Assembly (NCBI GenBank): GCA_041399065.1
Contig: JAWKTN010000013.1
Location: 1-64,000 of the forward strand
DNA from: JAGQPD01 sp020426865
GTDB lineage: Bacteria > Planctomycetota > Planctomycetia > Pirellulales > Pirellulaceae
DNA length: 64,000 nucleotides
Direction: 5' to 3'
Shown: positions 34,594-42,633 of the stretch, in pieces
How the letters are laid out: every line of letters starts with the position of its first letter
How positions within the stretch are numbered: the stretch's first letter is position 1
Notes under the pieces: model-generated
The model's database searches: none
Told to the model about the DNA's origin: nothing
The model's input: only the letters and a program-made list of their open reading frames with translations
Position numbers and translations under genes: made by a program

Positions 34594-35217
34594 TTATTCA
34601 GAACGAAATGGAGATCCGCCCAGTGGTTCGGACAGATCGGCGGACACGACTTCAGGCACGTCTTCGGACATCCATTGAGCGCGGGCACGACTCGCCGAAT
34701 GAAACACCACGGCCAGCCCCACACAGGTGAATCCGAGCATCCCCAACGCAATTGCCATCATGGGGCTCAGTCCTTGGGCAACGAGCGACCGAGCAACGGC
34801 AAAAAAAACGGCAAAACTCGTGATCGCCACAAAAATGGTCCGCAACGTAATCTGTCGACCGCTTTGCGCGTTGCCAACCAGCATCATGTTCAATTTGGCC
34901 AAAATCACGATCGATACGATCGCCTCGTGAATTACGAAGACGATACAAAAGGGGAGGGCGGCACGTCCGGGTCCCAGATTCAGAAATACTGCTTCCAGAA
35001 TGAATAGGCTCACTGCGAGGACGACTGTCACTAGCCCGGCGGCAGCCAACCAGTACCGGTGACAACGCACCGCTGTGATGCCGGCTGCGATGCCCGTCAG
35101 CGAACAGATAACTCCGGTCAGCAGGATCGACTCAATCTTAATCGCCGCAATAAACGTACATACGGCCAAGGCCAACAAGTGGACCGTACACAGAATAATG
35201 CACGCACGGGTTCGCAT
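34594..35217 (-). CDS. Multi-pass membrane protein
   Basis: A 207-residue product with about six hydrophobic helices, for example CTVHLLALAVCTFIAAIKIE, LVTVVLAVSLFILEAVFLNL and ITLRTIFVAITSFAVFFAVA. ITLRTIFVAI resembles the RTLL-type helix of planctomycete membrane proteins. It has a hydrophilic C-terminus. It lies upstream of and on the same strand as the MoxR gene (109-base gap), so co-transcription is possible but not shown. The function is unknown. Confidence 0.55.
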   Translation of the reverse strand: MRTRACIILCTVHLLALAVCTFIAAIKIESILLTGVICSLTGIAAGITAVRCHRYWLAAAGLVTVVLAVSLFILEAVFLNLGPGRAALPFCIVFVIHEAIVSIVILAKLNMMLVGNAQSGRQITLRTIFVAITSFAVFFAVARSLVAQGLSPMMAIALGMLGFTCVGLAVVFHSASRARAQWMSEDVPEVVSADLSEPLGGSPFRSE

Positions 35218-35435
35218 TGCCGCCTGCTGCTCAAAGGGTTGTCAATCATCCCCAGTCGGATATTTCCGGCATCGAGCTTCAGTATAGCTTGCGCGGCGTC
35301 TCCGCGCAATGTCGGCGTCGCGAGGCGAGAGTTAGAATACGACATTGCAATACGGAGAGCCCCACGCGCACGTCGCCGGCAGCGACGTGCGGTGGGGCTC
35401 AGGTGCCAACCCTTCCGTTTGCCAGGAAAACCGGT
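35218..35435. other. Intergenic with a strong hairpin
   Basis: This is the stretch between the membrane protein start and the end of the large beta-lactamase/repeat gene. It contains the hairpin at 35358-35399. No gene is seen. Confidence 0.4.
35358..35399 (-). terminator. Strong stem-loop after the large fusion gene
   Basis: AGCCCCAC-GC-GCACGTCGC-CGGCA-GCGACGTGC-G-GTGGGGCT is a 17-bp interrupted stem with a 5-base loop, 37 bases beyond the stop of the gene at 35436-39662. There is no T-tract, so it may be a processing or Rho-dependent end rather than an intrinsic terminator. Confidence 0.5.
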
Positions 35436-38400
35436 CTAGACAAAGATGGATTCGAAATCCGCGAAGTAAATGTCGTAGGCCTCCGCCCCGTACTTGTACT
35501 GCAAGTGGTTCTTTTCAATGTTCGACGCGTCGGTTACATTTCCATTGTGAGAAACCATCAACGTGTCACCACCTTCCTTGCCGGAAAGGGGGCCACCATT
35601 GAGGCGTATGTCCCGAACCACCGCACCACGTTGTGGTGCTACTGTCACTCGCACCGTGTCTGCTCCGTCGCGACTGTCGACCATCGGGGTCCCGACGTCC
35701 GTATAGTTTCTCAGCCGGAGACGTGTCGTTCCTTGGCCGTCATTCAGTGTCAGTACCGGTTGTGCGGCCGTGCCCTCGGCGGCCAGGCTGATCGCAATCA
35801 CGTCGTCGCGCTCGGTCGCCTCGAAGATCAGGTTGTCTTCATCGTTGGCATTGCCCTGAACGTCGATATCCTCCACGTGTGAAAACTGGATCGGCGAGAA
35901 TTTTCCGGGAGACAACACGCCCGCTCCCGGCGTACCCCACGCCTCGATTCGGAATAGTTCATCCACAGCAGCCACTCCTTGGACTTCTACCAGATCATCC
36001 CCATCGCCCAAGTCAAGGCTGCGGTGCTCCACCGTGGAGTCGGTGTGAATCGTTGTTGTTCCAACTTCGATCGTGTTTCCTTCCACAACTGCTGTCTCAT
36101 CTTGACCCGTAGCGATCACGGCTACCAGGTCGTCTCCGGTATCGCCGTGGATCGTCAGTTCGGAAAACGGCGGAGTGTTCACCACAACGTCGTCGTCACC
36201 AGCTCCGGCATTGATCACGTAATCGGGATTGAAGATGGAATTCGTTCCAGATATTTCGATCGTGTTGTCGCCGCTGTTGGCATTGAGCGTAATCAGTTCG
36301 GTGCCGCTGTGATCGAGGTGAAAACCGGTCTTGGTCACCTCGCCCGATCCAAACAGCCCGCTGGTGGACAGGACATAGTCATCGTCCCCAAGGTCCGCGT
36401 CGTCAAACAGTGTGATCGTGTCCACGCCGCCGCCGATCAACGCTCCGCCGAGGAAACGCAACGTTCCACCGATCGAGTCCAGGTCATGCGATACGCTGGC
36501 GACATCGACGGTATCGTTTCCGGCGTTTCCTCGCAGTTCGACGTCGGTGTTGGCGAGCGTGCTGCGGACGTCGAAATGATCATTGTGTGCCCCTGCGAGT
36601 ACAACAAAGTCCTCGACGTCGCTCATCGTGGTCAACTCCGCGAATAACGCGGTGTTGTCAATGTCGAACGTGTTACCCTGCAACACGTATTGCCTGCTGG
36701 ATTGGGCGTTGGTTTCGTCTACGGTAACGGTGTCGCTGCCAGTTCCCCCGAAAATCTGGACATCGTCGTTAATGAAATCGACTCGTCCGAACCCTTCGCC
36801 CACGACGACTTCGTCGTTGCCGGCACCAGCTCGCACCGTGAGCTGACCGTCGGTGAAGAGACTGCCGAACGATGAGATGTCGATCGTATTGTCGCCCGAT
36901 CCGGCTCGAAGTTCGACGTCTTCGAATGCCGAGTATGTCCAATGGTCGATTCCTGTCTTGGTAAACGTGGACGACGTTAGTTCATAGAGCGTATCGTCGG
37001 TGGCGTCCAGTCCGTCGCGGAACATCAAGGAGTTTTGTCCGCCTTCTCCCCACAATGCCAGATCGCCCAACAGATGATTGTCCAGATCGCCCGCTCCCAC
37101 TCGAACCGTATCGTTGCCATCGCCAGCCCTGACCGTGAGGTCGGTGGTCGCAGCAATTCCGTAGACGGAGATCATATTGTTCGCGTCATTAGCAAATACG
37201 CGCAAGTCGTCCACATTGAAGTAATCGATACGATCAAAATTCGTCTTGTCGAATCGGGTGGCCGACATGACATAGGCGTCGTTACCAACGTCGTTGTCAT
37301 CGCGAATATACAAGGTGTCGTCGTTACCGGCGCCCAGATTGGCCCAAATGCGGCCGCCAATGTTGTCCAGGTCCCGATCGTCTGGCGACACTTCAACGGT
37401 ATCGTTGTTGGCACCGGCGTAGACCACGACTTGTGAGCCCGCACCGGTTTCATGGATGCGGATCAGGTCCTCGCCGTCGTTGCCGTCGATCTGCACGCGC
37501 TGGCCAGCCTTCGTGCCTCGCACGTTCGTGGTGCTATCGTTGTCGGTACCGCGTAAGCGAATCCGCTCGGTCCCCAGGTTTGAGATCAAGCCCCCATAGC
37601 CGTTCTTCGTGAAGTAATCCTGTTCTATCACGTAGAAGTCTTCCGCAAGATTGCCGTTGCGGTCGTCTAAGACAAGCTGGTCCGTGCCGGACTGTCCGTC
37701 GACCGTAATGCTGCGATTCAAGTTGCCACTGATGTCGCCATTGCCAACCGTGATGACGTCGTTGCCGCCACCTGCAAGAATCGACATCGTGGCGTCGGTG
37801 TTGCTCTTGATGGCGATGTTGTTGGACGCATTGTTTGCTCGCAGCTCCAGATTGTCAACGATCCAGTATTGGAAGGTGCCAGGTGACGTGGGTTTGCTGA
37901 TCGAAGTTGACGTGACGACGTAGCTGTCGGCGCCAACGTCCGATGCGTCATTGTACAAGACAGAGTTACTACCAGCTCCCCCGACGAACGTGGCATTGCC
38001 TCGCGTATTCGTATCGACATCGCCGTTGCCGAAGAAGATGCTGTCGTTGCCACCTTGTCCGAGAACGGTCAGTGACATGGTGGAGGGGAGGGCGTTGATA
38101 GTAAACGTGTCGTCGCCCGCCAGGCCCCACAGCGTCAGCGAATCGAAGGTGTCGATGTAGTGCGTGAACTGCAGCACGCCGTTGATGAAGAGATCCAGTG
38201 ATGGCACGGCGGCGGAGGGATTCATGCTGAGCACGAAATCGTCGCTGCCGGCACTTCCTTCGACCGTAAGATCGGTCCAAGCGTTGATATACGATTCTTT
38301 CATCACGTTGAACCTGGATTGCGGCAACGCCGCCGCGTCGTCGTTCAGCACCAACGAGGCCTCGATGTCGCCGGGGAAGACGACGACTTGCGAACGAAAA

Positions 38401-39662
38401 TCCCCCACCGAATTGCCGGCGGCGCCACCGTGGGAATAGTAGTTGCCGAAGGCGTCCTGCGTCGGACTGAGCTGTACCGGATTGGAACCGGATACATTTG
38501 GTGCCCAACCCAGTACAAAATCTTCGTCATTCATCAACGCCCTTGCGGTCGGCGAGAGGACCGCGTTGTTGTGCTCAATGGCGTCCAGGAATCTCGCCAA
38601 TTCCGGTGCCGACAACTTCCACCCGAATGCTCCTCCAGTATTCGTCATGCTCGACTGGTTGTAGCCACTGGTGGGTTCATTCGTGGCCAAGGTAGTCGCC
38701 AGGTTGTACCCGACTGCGGGGAAAATTCCCGAGGGGGACAGACTGGCGTTGACGATGCCGGCCGGCGTCAGGACGTTGTTTCGTACGTACGATTCGTAGA
38801 GCGTGCCAAAAATGGCATCGGGATTGGCGCCATCAAAATTCCCATCATTCGGATCGGAGACCTGGTCGAGATAGGCGTTGGAGACGTCGGGTCGCATGTA
38901 CGGGATCATCTTTGCCAACAGCGAGAAGTTGGCATTGCTATAGGTACGCGCCCAAGATGCGTTGCCATTGGGATGCGTTTGAGTCGGCGGATTTGATGCG
39001 TTGGGATGGCCGGCCGCCACTAATGCTCGCAAATTCGCAAATGTGTTGTTACCGAACGACTCGAAGTTGACACCGATCAAGTTCGCTGGGTCATTAGGAC
39101 CCCCTTCTTGAAAACCACTTGTGTGTGTCAGTAAGTGGCGAATCGTGATCAGATTGACGTTGGGCCCCATCACCCAATCGGACGGAAGATACGTGGAAAT
39201 GGGAGTGTCGAGCGCTGTGTCGAGGTCGCCCGTCGTGCTCTCCAGCAGCTTCAAGACGGCGGCGGTGGTGATAATCTTCGAGACGCTCGCGATTTCCGTC
39301 CGCGTGTCGACATCGAATGTCTGCGACGCAAAGGGAAATGGCATGTCGGCGTCGGTGCGCGACAGGCCGTTGTTTGTTCCATAGATGCCGCCTGTTCCCG
39401 ATGCCGCGACGGCCTGGCCATCGTGATTGACGGCATACGCGTAGCCGACGGTGTTGAAGTCGAGCATCGAACTCATGTTGTCGCCGAATATCTGAGGATC
39501 GAACGTGGAGACGCCCAACACCACCCCTGTCATTACCTGGCGAGCCTCGAGCGATTCGGTCTGTAAGCGACGTGGACTCCTGTAGTGGGCTGCCTTGCGG
39601 CGGCGGGAACTCTTGTTTCTCGACTGGCGTTGACGGTCTCGAAGGCTGTTCAACAAGGACAT
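35436..39662 (-). CDS. Class C beta-lactamase-like domain fused to long repeat region
   Basis: The start at 39662 (MSLLNSLRDRQRQSRNKSSR) is chosen because CAGGAG lies 8 bases upstream; 39671 is a GTG. The 1408-residue product carries the planctomycete N-terminal motif RRLQTESLEARQVM (LExR-type export signal). Residues ~60-470 form a serine beta-lactamase/DD-peptidase-like domain: ASVSK (catalytic SxxK), RTYSNANFSLLAKM (YxN) and YYSHGGAAGNSVG (in place of KTG). Residues ~475-1395 hold repeated blocks of about 80-110 residues such as AGDGNDTVRVGAGDLDNHLL and GVDTITLFDDADLGDDDYVL, rich in Asp, Gly and Asn, like calcium-binding adhesin repeats. It is probably surface-exposed. Confidence 0.65.
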   Translation of the reverse strand: MSLLNSLRDRQRQSRNKSSRRRKAAHYRSPRRLQTESLEARQVMTGVVLGVSTFDPQIFGDNMSSMLDFNTVGYAYAVNHDGQAVAASGTGGIYGTNNGLSRTDADMPFPFASQTFDVDTRTEIASVSKIITTAAVLKLLESTTGDLDTALDTPISTYLPSDWVMGPNVNLITIRHLLTHTSGFQEGGPNDPANLIGVNFESFGNNTFANLRALVAAGHPNASNPPTQTHPNGNASWARTYSNANFSLLAKMIPYMRPDVSNAYLDQVSDPNDGNFDGANPDAIFGTLYESYVRNNVLTPAGIVNASLSPSGIFPAVGYNLATTLATNEPTSGYNQSSMTNTGGAFGWKLSAPELARFLDAIEHNNAVLSPTARALMNDEDFVLGWAPNVSGSNPVQLSPTQDAFGNYYSHGGAAGNSVGDFRSQVVVFPGDIEASLVLNDDAAALPQSRFNVMKESYINAWTDLTVEGSAGSDDFVLSMNPSAAVPSLDLFINGVLQFTHYIDTFDSLTLWGLAGDDTFTINALPSTMSLTVLGQGGNDSIFFGNGDVDTNTRGNATFVGGAGSNSVLYNDASDVGADSYVVTSTSISKPTSPGTFQYWIVDNLELRANNASNNIAIKSNTDATMSILAGGGNDVITVGNGDISGNLNRSITVDGQSGTDQLVLDDRNGNLAEDFYVIEQDYFTKNGYGGLISNLGTERIRLRGTDNDSTTNVRGTKAGQRVQIDGNDGEDLIRIHETGAGSQVVVYAGANNDTVEVSPDDRDLDNIGGRIWANLGAGNDDTLYIRDDNDVGNDAYVMSATRFDKTNFDRIDYFNVDDLRVFANDANNMISVYGIAATTDLTVRAGDGNDTVRVGAGDLDNHLLGDLALWGEGGQNSLMFRDGLDATDDTLYELTSSTFTKTGIDHWTYSAFEDVELRAGSGDNTIDISSFGSLFTDGQLTVRAGAGNDEVVVGEGFGRVDFINDDVQIFGGTGSDTVTVDETNAQSSRQYVLQGNTFDIDNTALFAELTTMSDVEDFVVLAGAHNDHFDVRSTLANTDVELRGNAGNDTVDVASVSHDLDSIGGTLRFLGGALIGGGVDTITLFDDADLGDDDYVLSTSGLFGSGEVTKTGFHLDHSGTELITLNANSGDNTIEISGTNSIFNPDYVINAGAGDDDVVVNTPPFSELTIHGDTGDDLVAVIATGQDETAVVEGNTIEVGTTTIHTDSTVEHRSLDLGDGDDLVEVQGVAAVDELFRIEAWGTPGAGVLSPGKFSPIQFSHVEDIDVQGNANDEDNLIFEATERDDVIAISLAAEGTAAQPVLTLNDGQGTTRLRLRNYTDVGTPMVDSRDGADTVRVTVAPQRGAVVRDIRLNGGPLSGKEGGDTLMVSHNGNVTDASNIEKNHLQYKYGAEAYDIYFADFESIFV

Positions 39663-39822
39663 GGTCGGCACTCCTGTTCTGCAATAGTGGCTGGGATTCT
39701 GCGTTTCGGACCTCCGAATCGCACTCTGTTTCCGCCGGTGCTAAGTGAACAGCGACTGTGGCTCGCCGGATGGGCGCGAAAAAAAACAAGAAGGGCAAAA
39801 TGTCACGTAGTGGCTACGAAAA
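39663..39822. other. Intergenic between the fusion gene and the ZIP copy
   Basis: Upstream of the fusion gene. An A-rich tract (AAAAAAAACAAG near 39779) and no gene. Confidence 0.4.
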
Positions 39823-40115
39823 GCAACCTAATGTAGCGACGCCGGTTCGAGATGACCGATGGAGTACGCCAATGCGACACCAACGAGCAAGGCGGCCGAA
39901 AGCCAAAATCGATCGTGCTGGTGGAATTGCACTTCCGGCAGCAAGTCACTCGGCGAGATGCATAAGAAGACACCGGCTGAGAAGCCGAGCAAGATGCCAA
40001 GCGACGTGTTGCTCGATCCCAAGTCCGGTCCGACGCCAAAAAGTACCAAAGTGGCTCCGATGGGACACATCAGGGCAAACCCCAAATTGATCAAGTTTCG
40101 TCAGCCCGCCGACCA
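39823..40115 (-). pseudogene. Partial duplicate of the ZIP transporter 3' end
   Basis: These 293 bases match 41551-41843 at 285 positions (about 97%), including a few bases beyond the stop codon. The reading from the internal ATG at 40094 gives MINLGFALMCPIGATLVLFG ... CISPSDLLPEVQFHQHDRFW ... AYSIGHLEPASLH. That is the last ~88 residues (final three helices) of the ZIP protein with four changes: A to T, L to P, A to S, and the leading Met for a Leu. The upstream end at 40115 breaks off abruptly into unrelated sequence (TACCAAGGTCAGACACGGGG). It is too short to form a transporter. Confidence 0.85.
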
Positions 40116-40428
40116 TACCAAGGTCAGACACGGGGGGAATAGGCGTTTTGGCTAGACTGCACAGACCTGTTGTTGCCGTCGGCGACAACGCTGCCGAGTT
40201 TCCCCAATTTGCCAAGTTGACGAGCAAGTCTGACTTGTCTCAGCAGTCAAGCGATAAATCACAAAACTCCCGGTTTCTTGCCAAGCGGTTGTCAAATTGA
40301 TAACAATCTGGGATAAGTAGGGGATAATTATCCATCGACTTATCGCCGATTCCGCAATAAGACCCTCCCCGACAGCTTATCGCCGGGGCGGCCGGTAATA
40401 ATCAAGTTATTTGCGGTAGAATGCACAC
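40116..40428. other. Intergenic upstream of the PIN gene
   Basis: Contains the nested inverted repeat at 40312-40344 and a -10-like TAGAAT just before the PIN start. The segment GTCAGACACGGGGGGAATAG at 40120-40139 looks like other planctomycete dispersed repeats I recall, but I see no second copy here. Confidence 0.4.
40312..40344 (+). promoter_or_regulatory. Nested inverted repeat, possible operator
   Basis: GATAAGT (40312-40318) and ACTTATC (40338-40344) flank the perfect 12-bp palindrome GGATAATTATCC (40322-40333), all nearly concentric. Further ACTTATCGCCG/GCTTATCGCCG direct repeats follow at about 40338 and 40375. It lies 85 bases before the PIN gene. Toxin-antitoxin operons often repress themselves through such sites, but no binding protein is shown here. 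Confidence 0.4.
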
Positions 40429-40911
40429 ATGAAAAGCGTCTACCTTGAAACTACTGTTGTTGGGCACATCGCTGGTCGGCTCCATCCGATCGCGGCCGTA
40501 CTTGCGCGACAGCAGGTCACGCGACAATGGTGGGACTCAGCCTCAAATCGGTATTTGCTGTTTGTGTCTGACCTTGTCCTTGCCGAATGCGCTGATGGCG
40601 ATGGTGATGCTGCAAGCGAACGCCTCAAAATTGTGGATGGAATTGACGTGTTGCAAACCTCCGCTGCAGCAAATGCGCTCGCAGCAGAGCTGATTGCTGC
40701 CCACGCAGTGCCTCAATCGGAGCCTCGTGACGCACTGCACATTGCCCTAGCTGCTATCAACGGCATCGACTATTTGGCTACTTGGAACTTCAAGCATATA
40801 ATGAATCCATCGACTCAGCATTTGATTGACGCTGTTTGCCGCAATGCTGGCATCGAGTCGGCAGTGATTTGCACTCCGGAACAACTTTTGGTGACATATG
40901 ACGATTCCTGA
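40429..40911 (+). CDS. PIN-domain protein (VapC-like toxin candidate)
   Basis: A 160-residue cytoplasmic protein with the PIN nuclease layout. MKSVYLETTVVGHIAGR has the first acidic site as Glu (YLETS/T class). FVSDLVLAECADGD gives the second. SEPRDALHIALAAINGIDYL gives the third (D/AxHxA). TWNFKHIMNP is the conserved TWN(x)HI motif with the final acidic residue. PIN toxins of this kind cleave RNA. It overlaps the next gene by 14 bases, the usual coupling with a small antitoxin-like ORF, here placed second. Confidence 0.75.
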   Translation: MKSVYLETTVVGHIAGRLHPIAAVLARQQVTRQWWDSASNRYLLFVSDLVLAECADGDGDAASERLKIVDGIDVLQTSAAANALAAELIAAHAVPQSEPRDALHIALAAINGIDYLATWNFKHIMNPSTQHLIDAVCRNAGIESAVICTPEQLLVTYDDS

Positions 40912-41128
40912 CCCAACCGAAGAAATGAAAGCGATTCGGCATCGCTTAGGCGCTGAGTTTGACTACGACCTCGATCGGATTTTCGCGGACATCCAGCGCC
41001 GTCAAGCTGAATCAGGTCGAACGTATGTGACTAGGCCGTCGCGCAAAATCGCAAATAACAAAGCGATGCAACGGAGCGGCGGTGGCGGCGTTTCTGACAA
41101 CGCCGAGTCAACTCCCGCCGCCCGCTGA
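40898..41128 (+). CDS. Putative antitoxin of the PIN pair, tail replaced by repeat
   Basis: A 76-residue product whose ATG overlaps the end of the PIN gene by 14 bases. The first ~45 residues (MTIPDPTEEMKAIRHRLGAE then FDYDLDRIFADIQRRQ) resemble the small acidic helical antitoxins that follow YLETS-type PIN genes (..dp...e..aiR..l...y.hDl..i...lr..e). The C-terminal part (KIANNKAMQRSGGGGVSDNA ESTPAAR) resembles a tail I recall on many unrelated planctomycete proteins, so it is probably read-through of a dispersed repeat. Confidence 0.55.
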   Translation: MTIPDPTEEMKAIRHRLGAEFDYDLDRIFADIQRRQAESGRTYVTRPSRKIANNKAMQRSGGGGVSDNAESTPAAR

Positions 41129-41429
41129 TCGCATACGTTCTGCCAATGTTCCACGGCTGTCCCCAGCCGTATTGCGGCACTCCCGCGAAGCACGACGCGG
41201 TCGCGGCAGACTCCAGGGTAGCATTTCAGGGTAGCATTTCACCGTACTCAGCGCCGCGGTACTCCTGCTGGTAATCGATGATCGCGTCAGCAATGAAGCC
41301 GATGTGGAACTCTGATCGACTGATGACGACCGACCTTCGATGGAAGACCCACAGGTCGGAGATCACTCCACGGCCGAGCGCGTAGGAGTACGAGTTCGAG
41401 TCCCGCTGCGCTGAGTACGATCGCGGCGC
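41129..41429. other. Intergenic, nothing recognised
   Basis: No gene. A duplicated CAGGGTAGCATTTCA/CAGGGTAGCATTTCA-like segment is present near 41214-41240. Confidence 0.35.
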
Positions 41430-41535
41430 TGGACCGTAACACAGTTGTGTCGTTCCTTTGAGCCTGGGAGCGCGGGGTGGTTGGAACTTGGGCGTTCGGG
41501 TCCGTCAGAGGCCGCGTCGGGCCTTGGGCCCTGGG
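41430..41535 (-). repeat. REP-like element, diverged copy II
   Basis: On the minus strand the sequence runs CCCCAGGGCCCAAGGCCCGA, then ~60 unrelated bases, then GACACAACTGTGTTACGGTC CAGCG. The two ends match the first and last parts of the 35-bp repeat at 9724-9758 and its extension ACGGTCCAG. It lies just beyond the ZIP gene 3' end. Confidence 0.55.
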
Positions 41536-41555
41536 GACGCCAACGGAACGGCAAC

Positions 41556-42566
41556 CTAATGCAGCGACGCCGGTTCGAGATGGCCGATGGCGTACGCCAA
41601 TGCGACACCAACGAGCAAGGCGGCCGAAAGCCAAAATCGATCGTGCTGGTGGAATTGCACTTCCGGCAGCAAGTCACTCAGCGAGATGCATAAGAAGACA
41701 CCGGCTGAGAAGCCGAGCAAGATGCCGAGCGACGTGTTGCTCGATCCCAAGTCCGGTCCGACGCCAAAAAGTACCAAAGCGGCTCCGATCGGACACATCA
41801 GGGCAAACCCCAAATTGATCAAGTTTCGTCGGCCCGCCGACCAGCCGCTAAAGACCATCAACGAGGTGATCGAGAGGGCATCGAGCGGCTTGTGCAGCAA
41901 GATCGCCAGAAACACTCCGACGCCCCACAACGAATTGGGGCCATGTGACTTGTCGGCTAACACGGCGGCTCCGAGTGCCACACCATCGATCAGTGTGTGA
42001 ACCGATAGCCCTAATGCCACGCCCGTCCAGCTTAACTTGTGCGCGCCGCGGCCATGTTCACAGAGCTCGCCTGTAGGATGATCATGCGATGAATCGAGAC
42101 CGTCACGTGCCGGTCGATCTAGCACTGGAAGTGCGTGCGGATCAACATTTTCAAACGGTTCGGCGGCGGCGAGCTTTGCGGGTGCTGATTGCGGCCGATG
42201 TCGATCCGCGGGATGGCGTGCGTTGTGTTGATCGTGGTCTTGGCCATGTCCATGCTGATGATCATGCTGATGATCATGGTCGTGTTCGTGATCATGATGG
42301 TGAAAATGGAACGTGCGGATGAGAAAGAACATAAACAGCAGTCCGGCGAGCGCGGCGCGCATGGGCATGTCGCGGCTGTTGCAGGCGGCGATCGCGTGGG
42401 GAAGCAAGTGCAACAAGGCGATCCCCAGCATCAAGCCGCCAACGAGGCTGAGGACAAATTGCATCCGGACATGCGTTAGTGCAAAACGTGTCGGCAGCCA
42501 GCCGCCCAACAGGGACGCCGCCACAATGAGCAGACTATAGATCAGCAACAATACCATTGCATTCAT
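41556..42566 (-). CDS. ZIP-family divalent metal transporter
   Basis: A 336-residue inner-membrane protein with eight predicted helices. After helices 1-3 comes a His-rich cytoplasmic loop (FHFHHHDHEHDHDHQHDHQH then GHGQDHDQH) typical of zinc-transporting ZIP proteins. Helix 4 reads TGVALGLSVHTLIDGVALGA, with the metal-site H-x-x-x-D/E. Helix 5 reads FLAILLHKPLDALSITSLMV with the second H-K-x-x-x/D site. The C-terminal helices end AYAIGHLEPASLH. The 3' 293 bases are duplicated at 39823-40115. Zinc import is inferred from the family. Confidence 0.85.
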   Translation of the reverse strand: MNAMVLLLIYSLLIVAASLLGGWLPTRFALTHVRMQFVLSLVGGLMLGIALLHLLPHAIAACNSRDMPMRAALAGLLFMFFLIRTFHFHHHDHEHDHDHQHDHQHGHGQDHDQHNARHPADRHRPQSAPAKLAAAEPFENVDPHALPVLDRPARDGLDSSHDHPTGELCEHGRGAHKLSWTGVALGLSVHTLIDGVALGAAVLADKSHGPNSLWGVGVFLAILLHKPLDALSITSLMVFSGWSAGRRNLINLGFALMCPIGAALVLFGVGPDLGSSNTSLGILLGFSAGVFLCISLSDLLPEVQFHQHDRFWLSAALLVGVALAYAIGHLEPASLH

Positions 42567-42633
42567 AATCGCAGTCCACTCAGTAACGGCAGGTCCAATA
42601 GAGTTCGAGCATTGTGTCGCGAAGTGGCGACAG

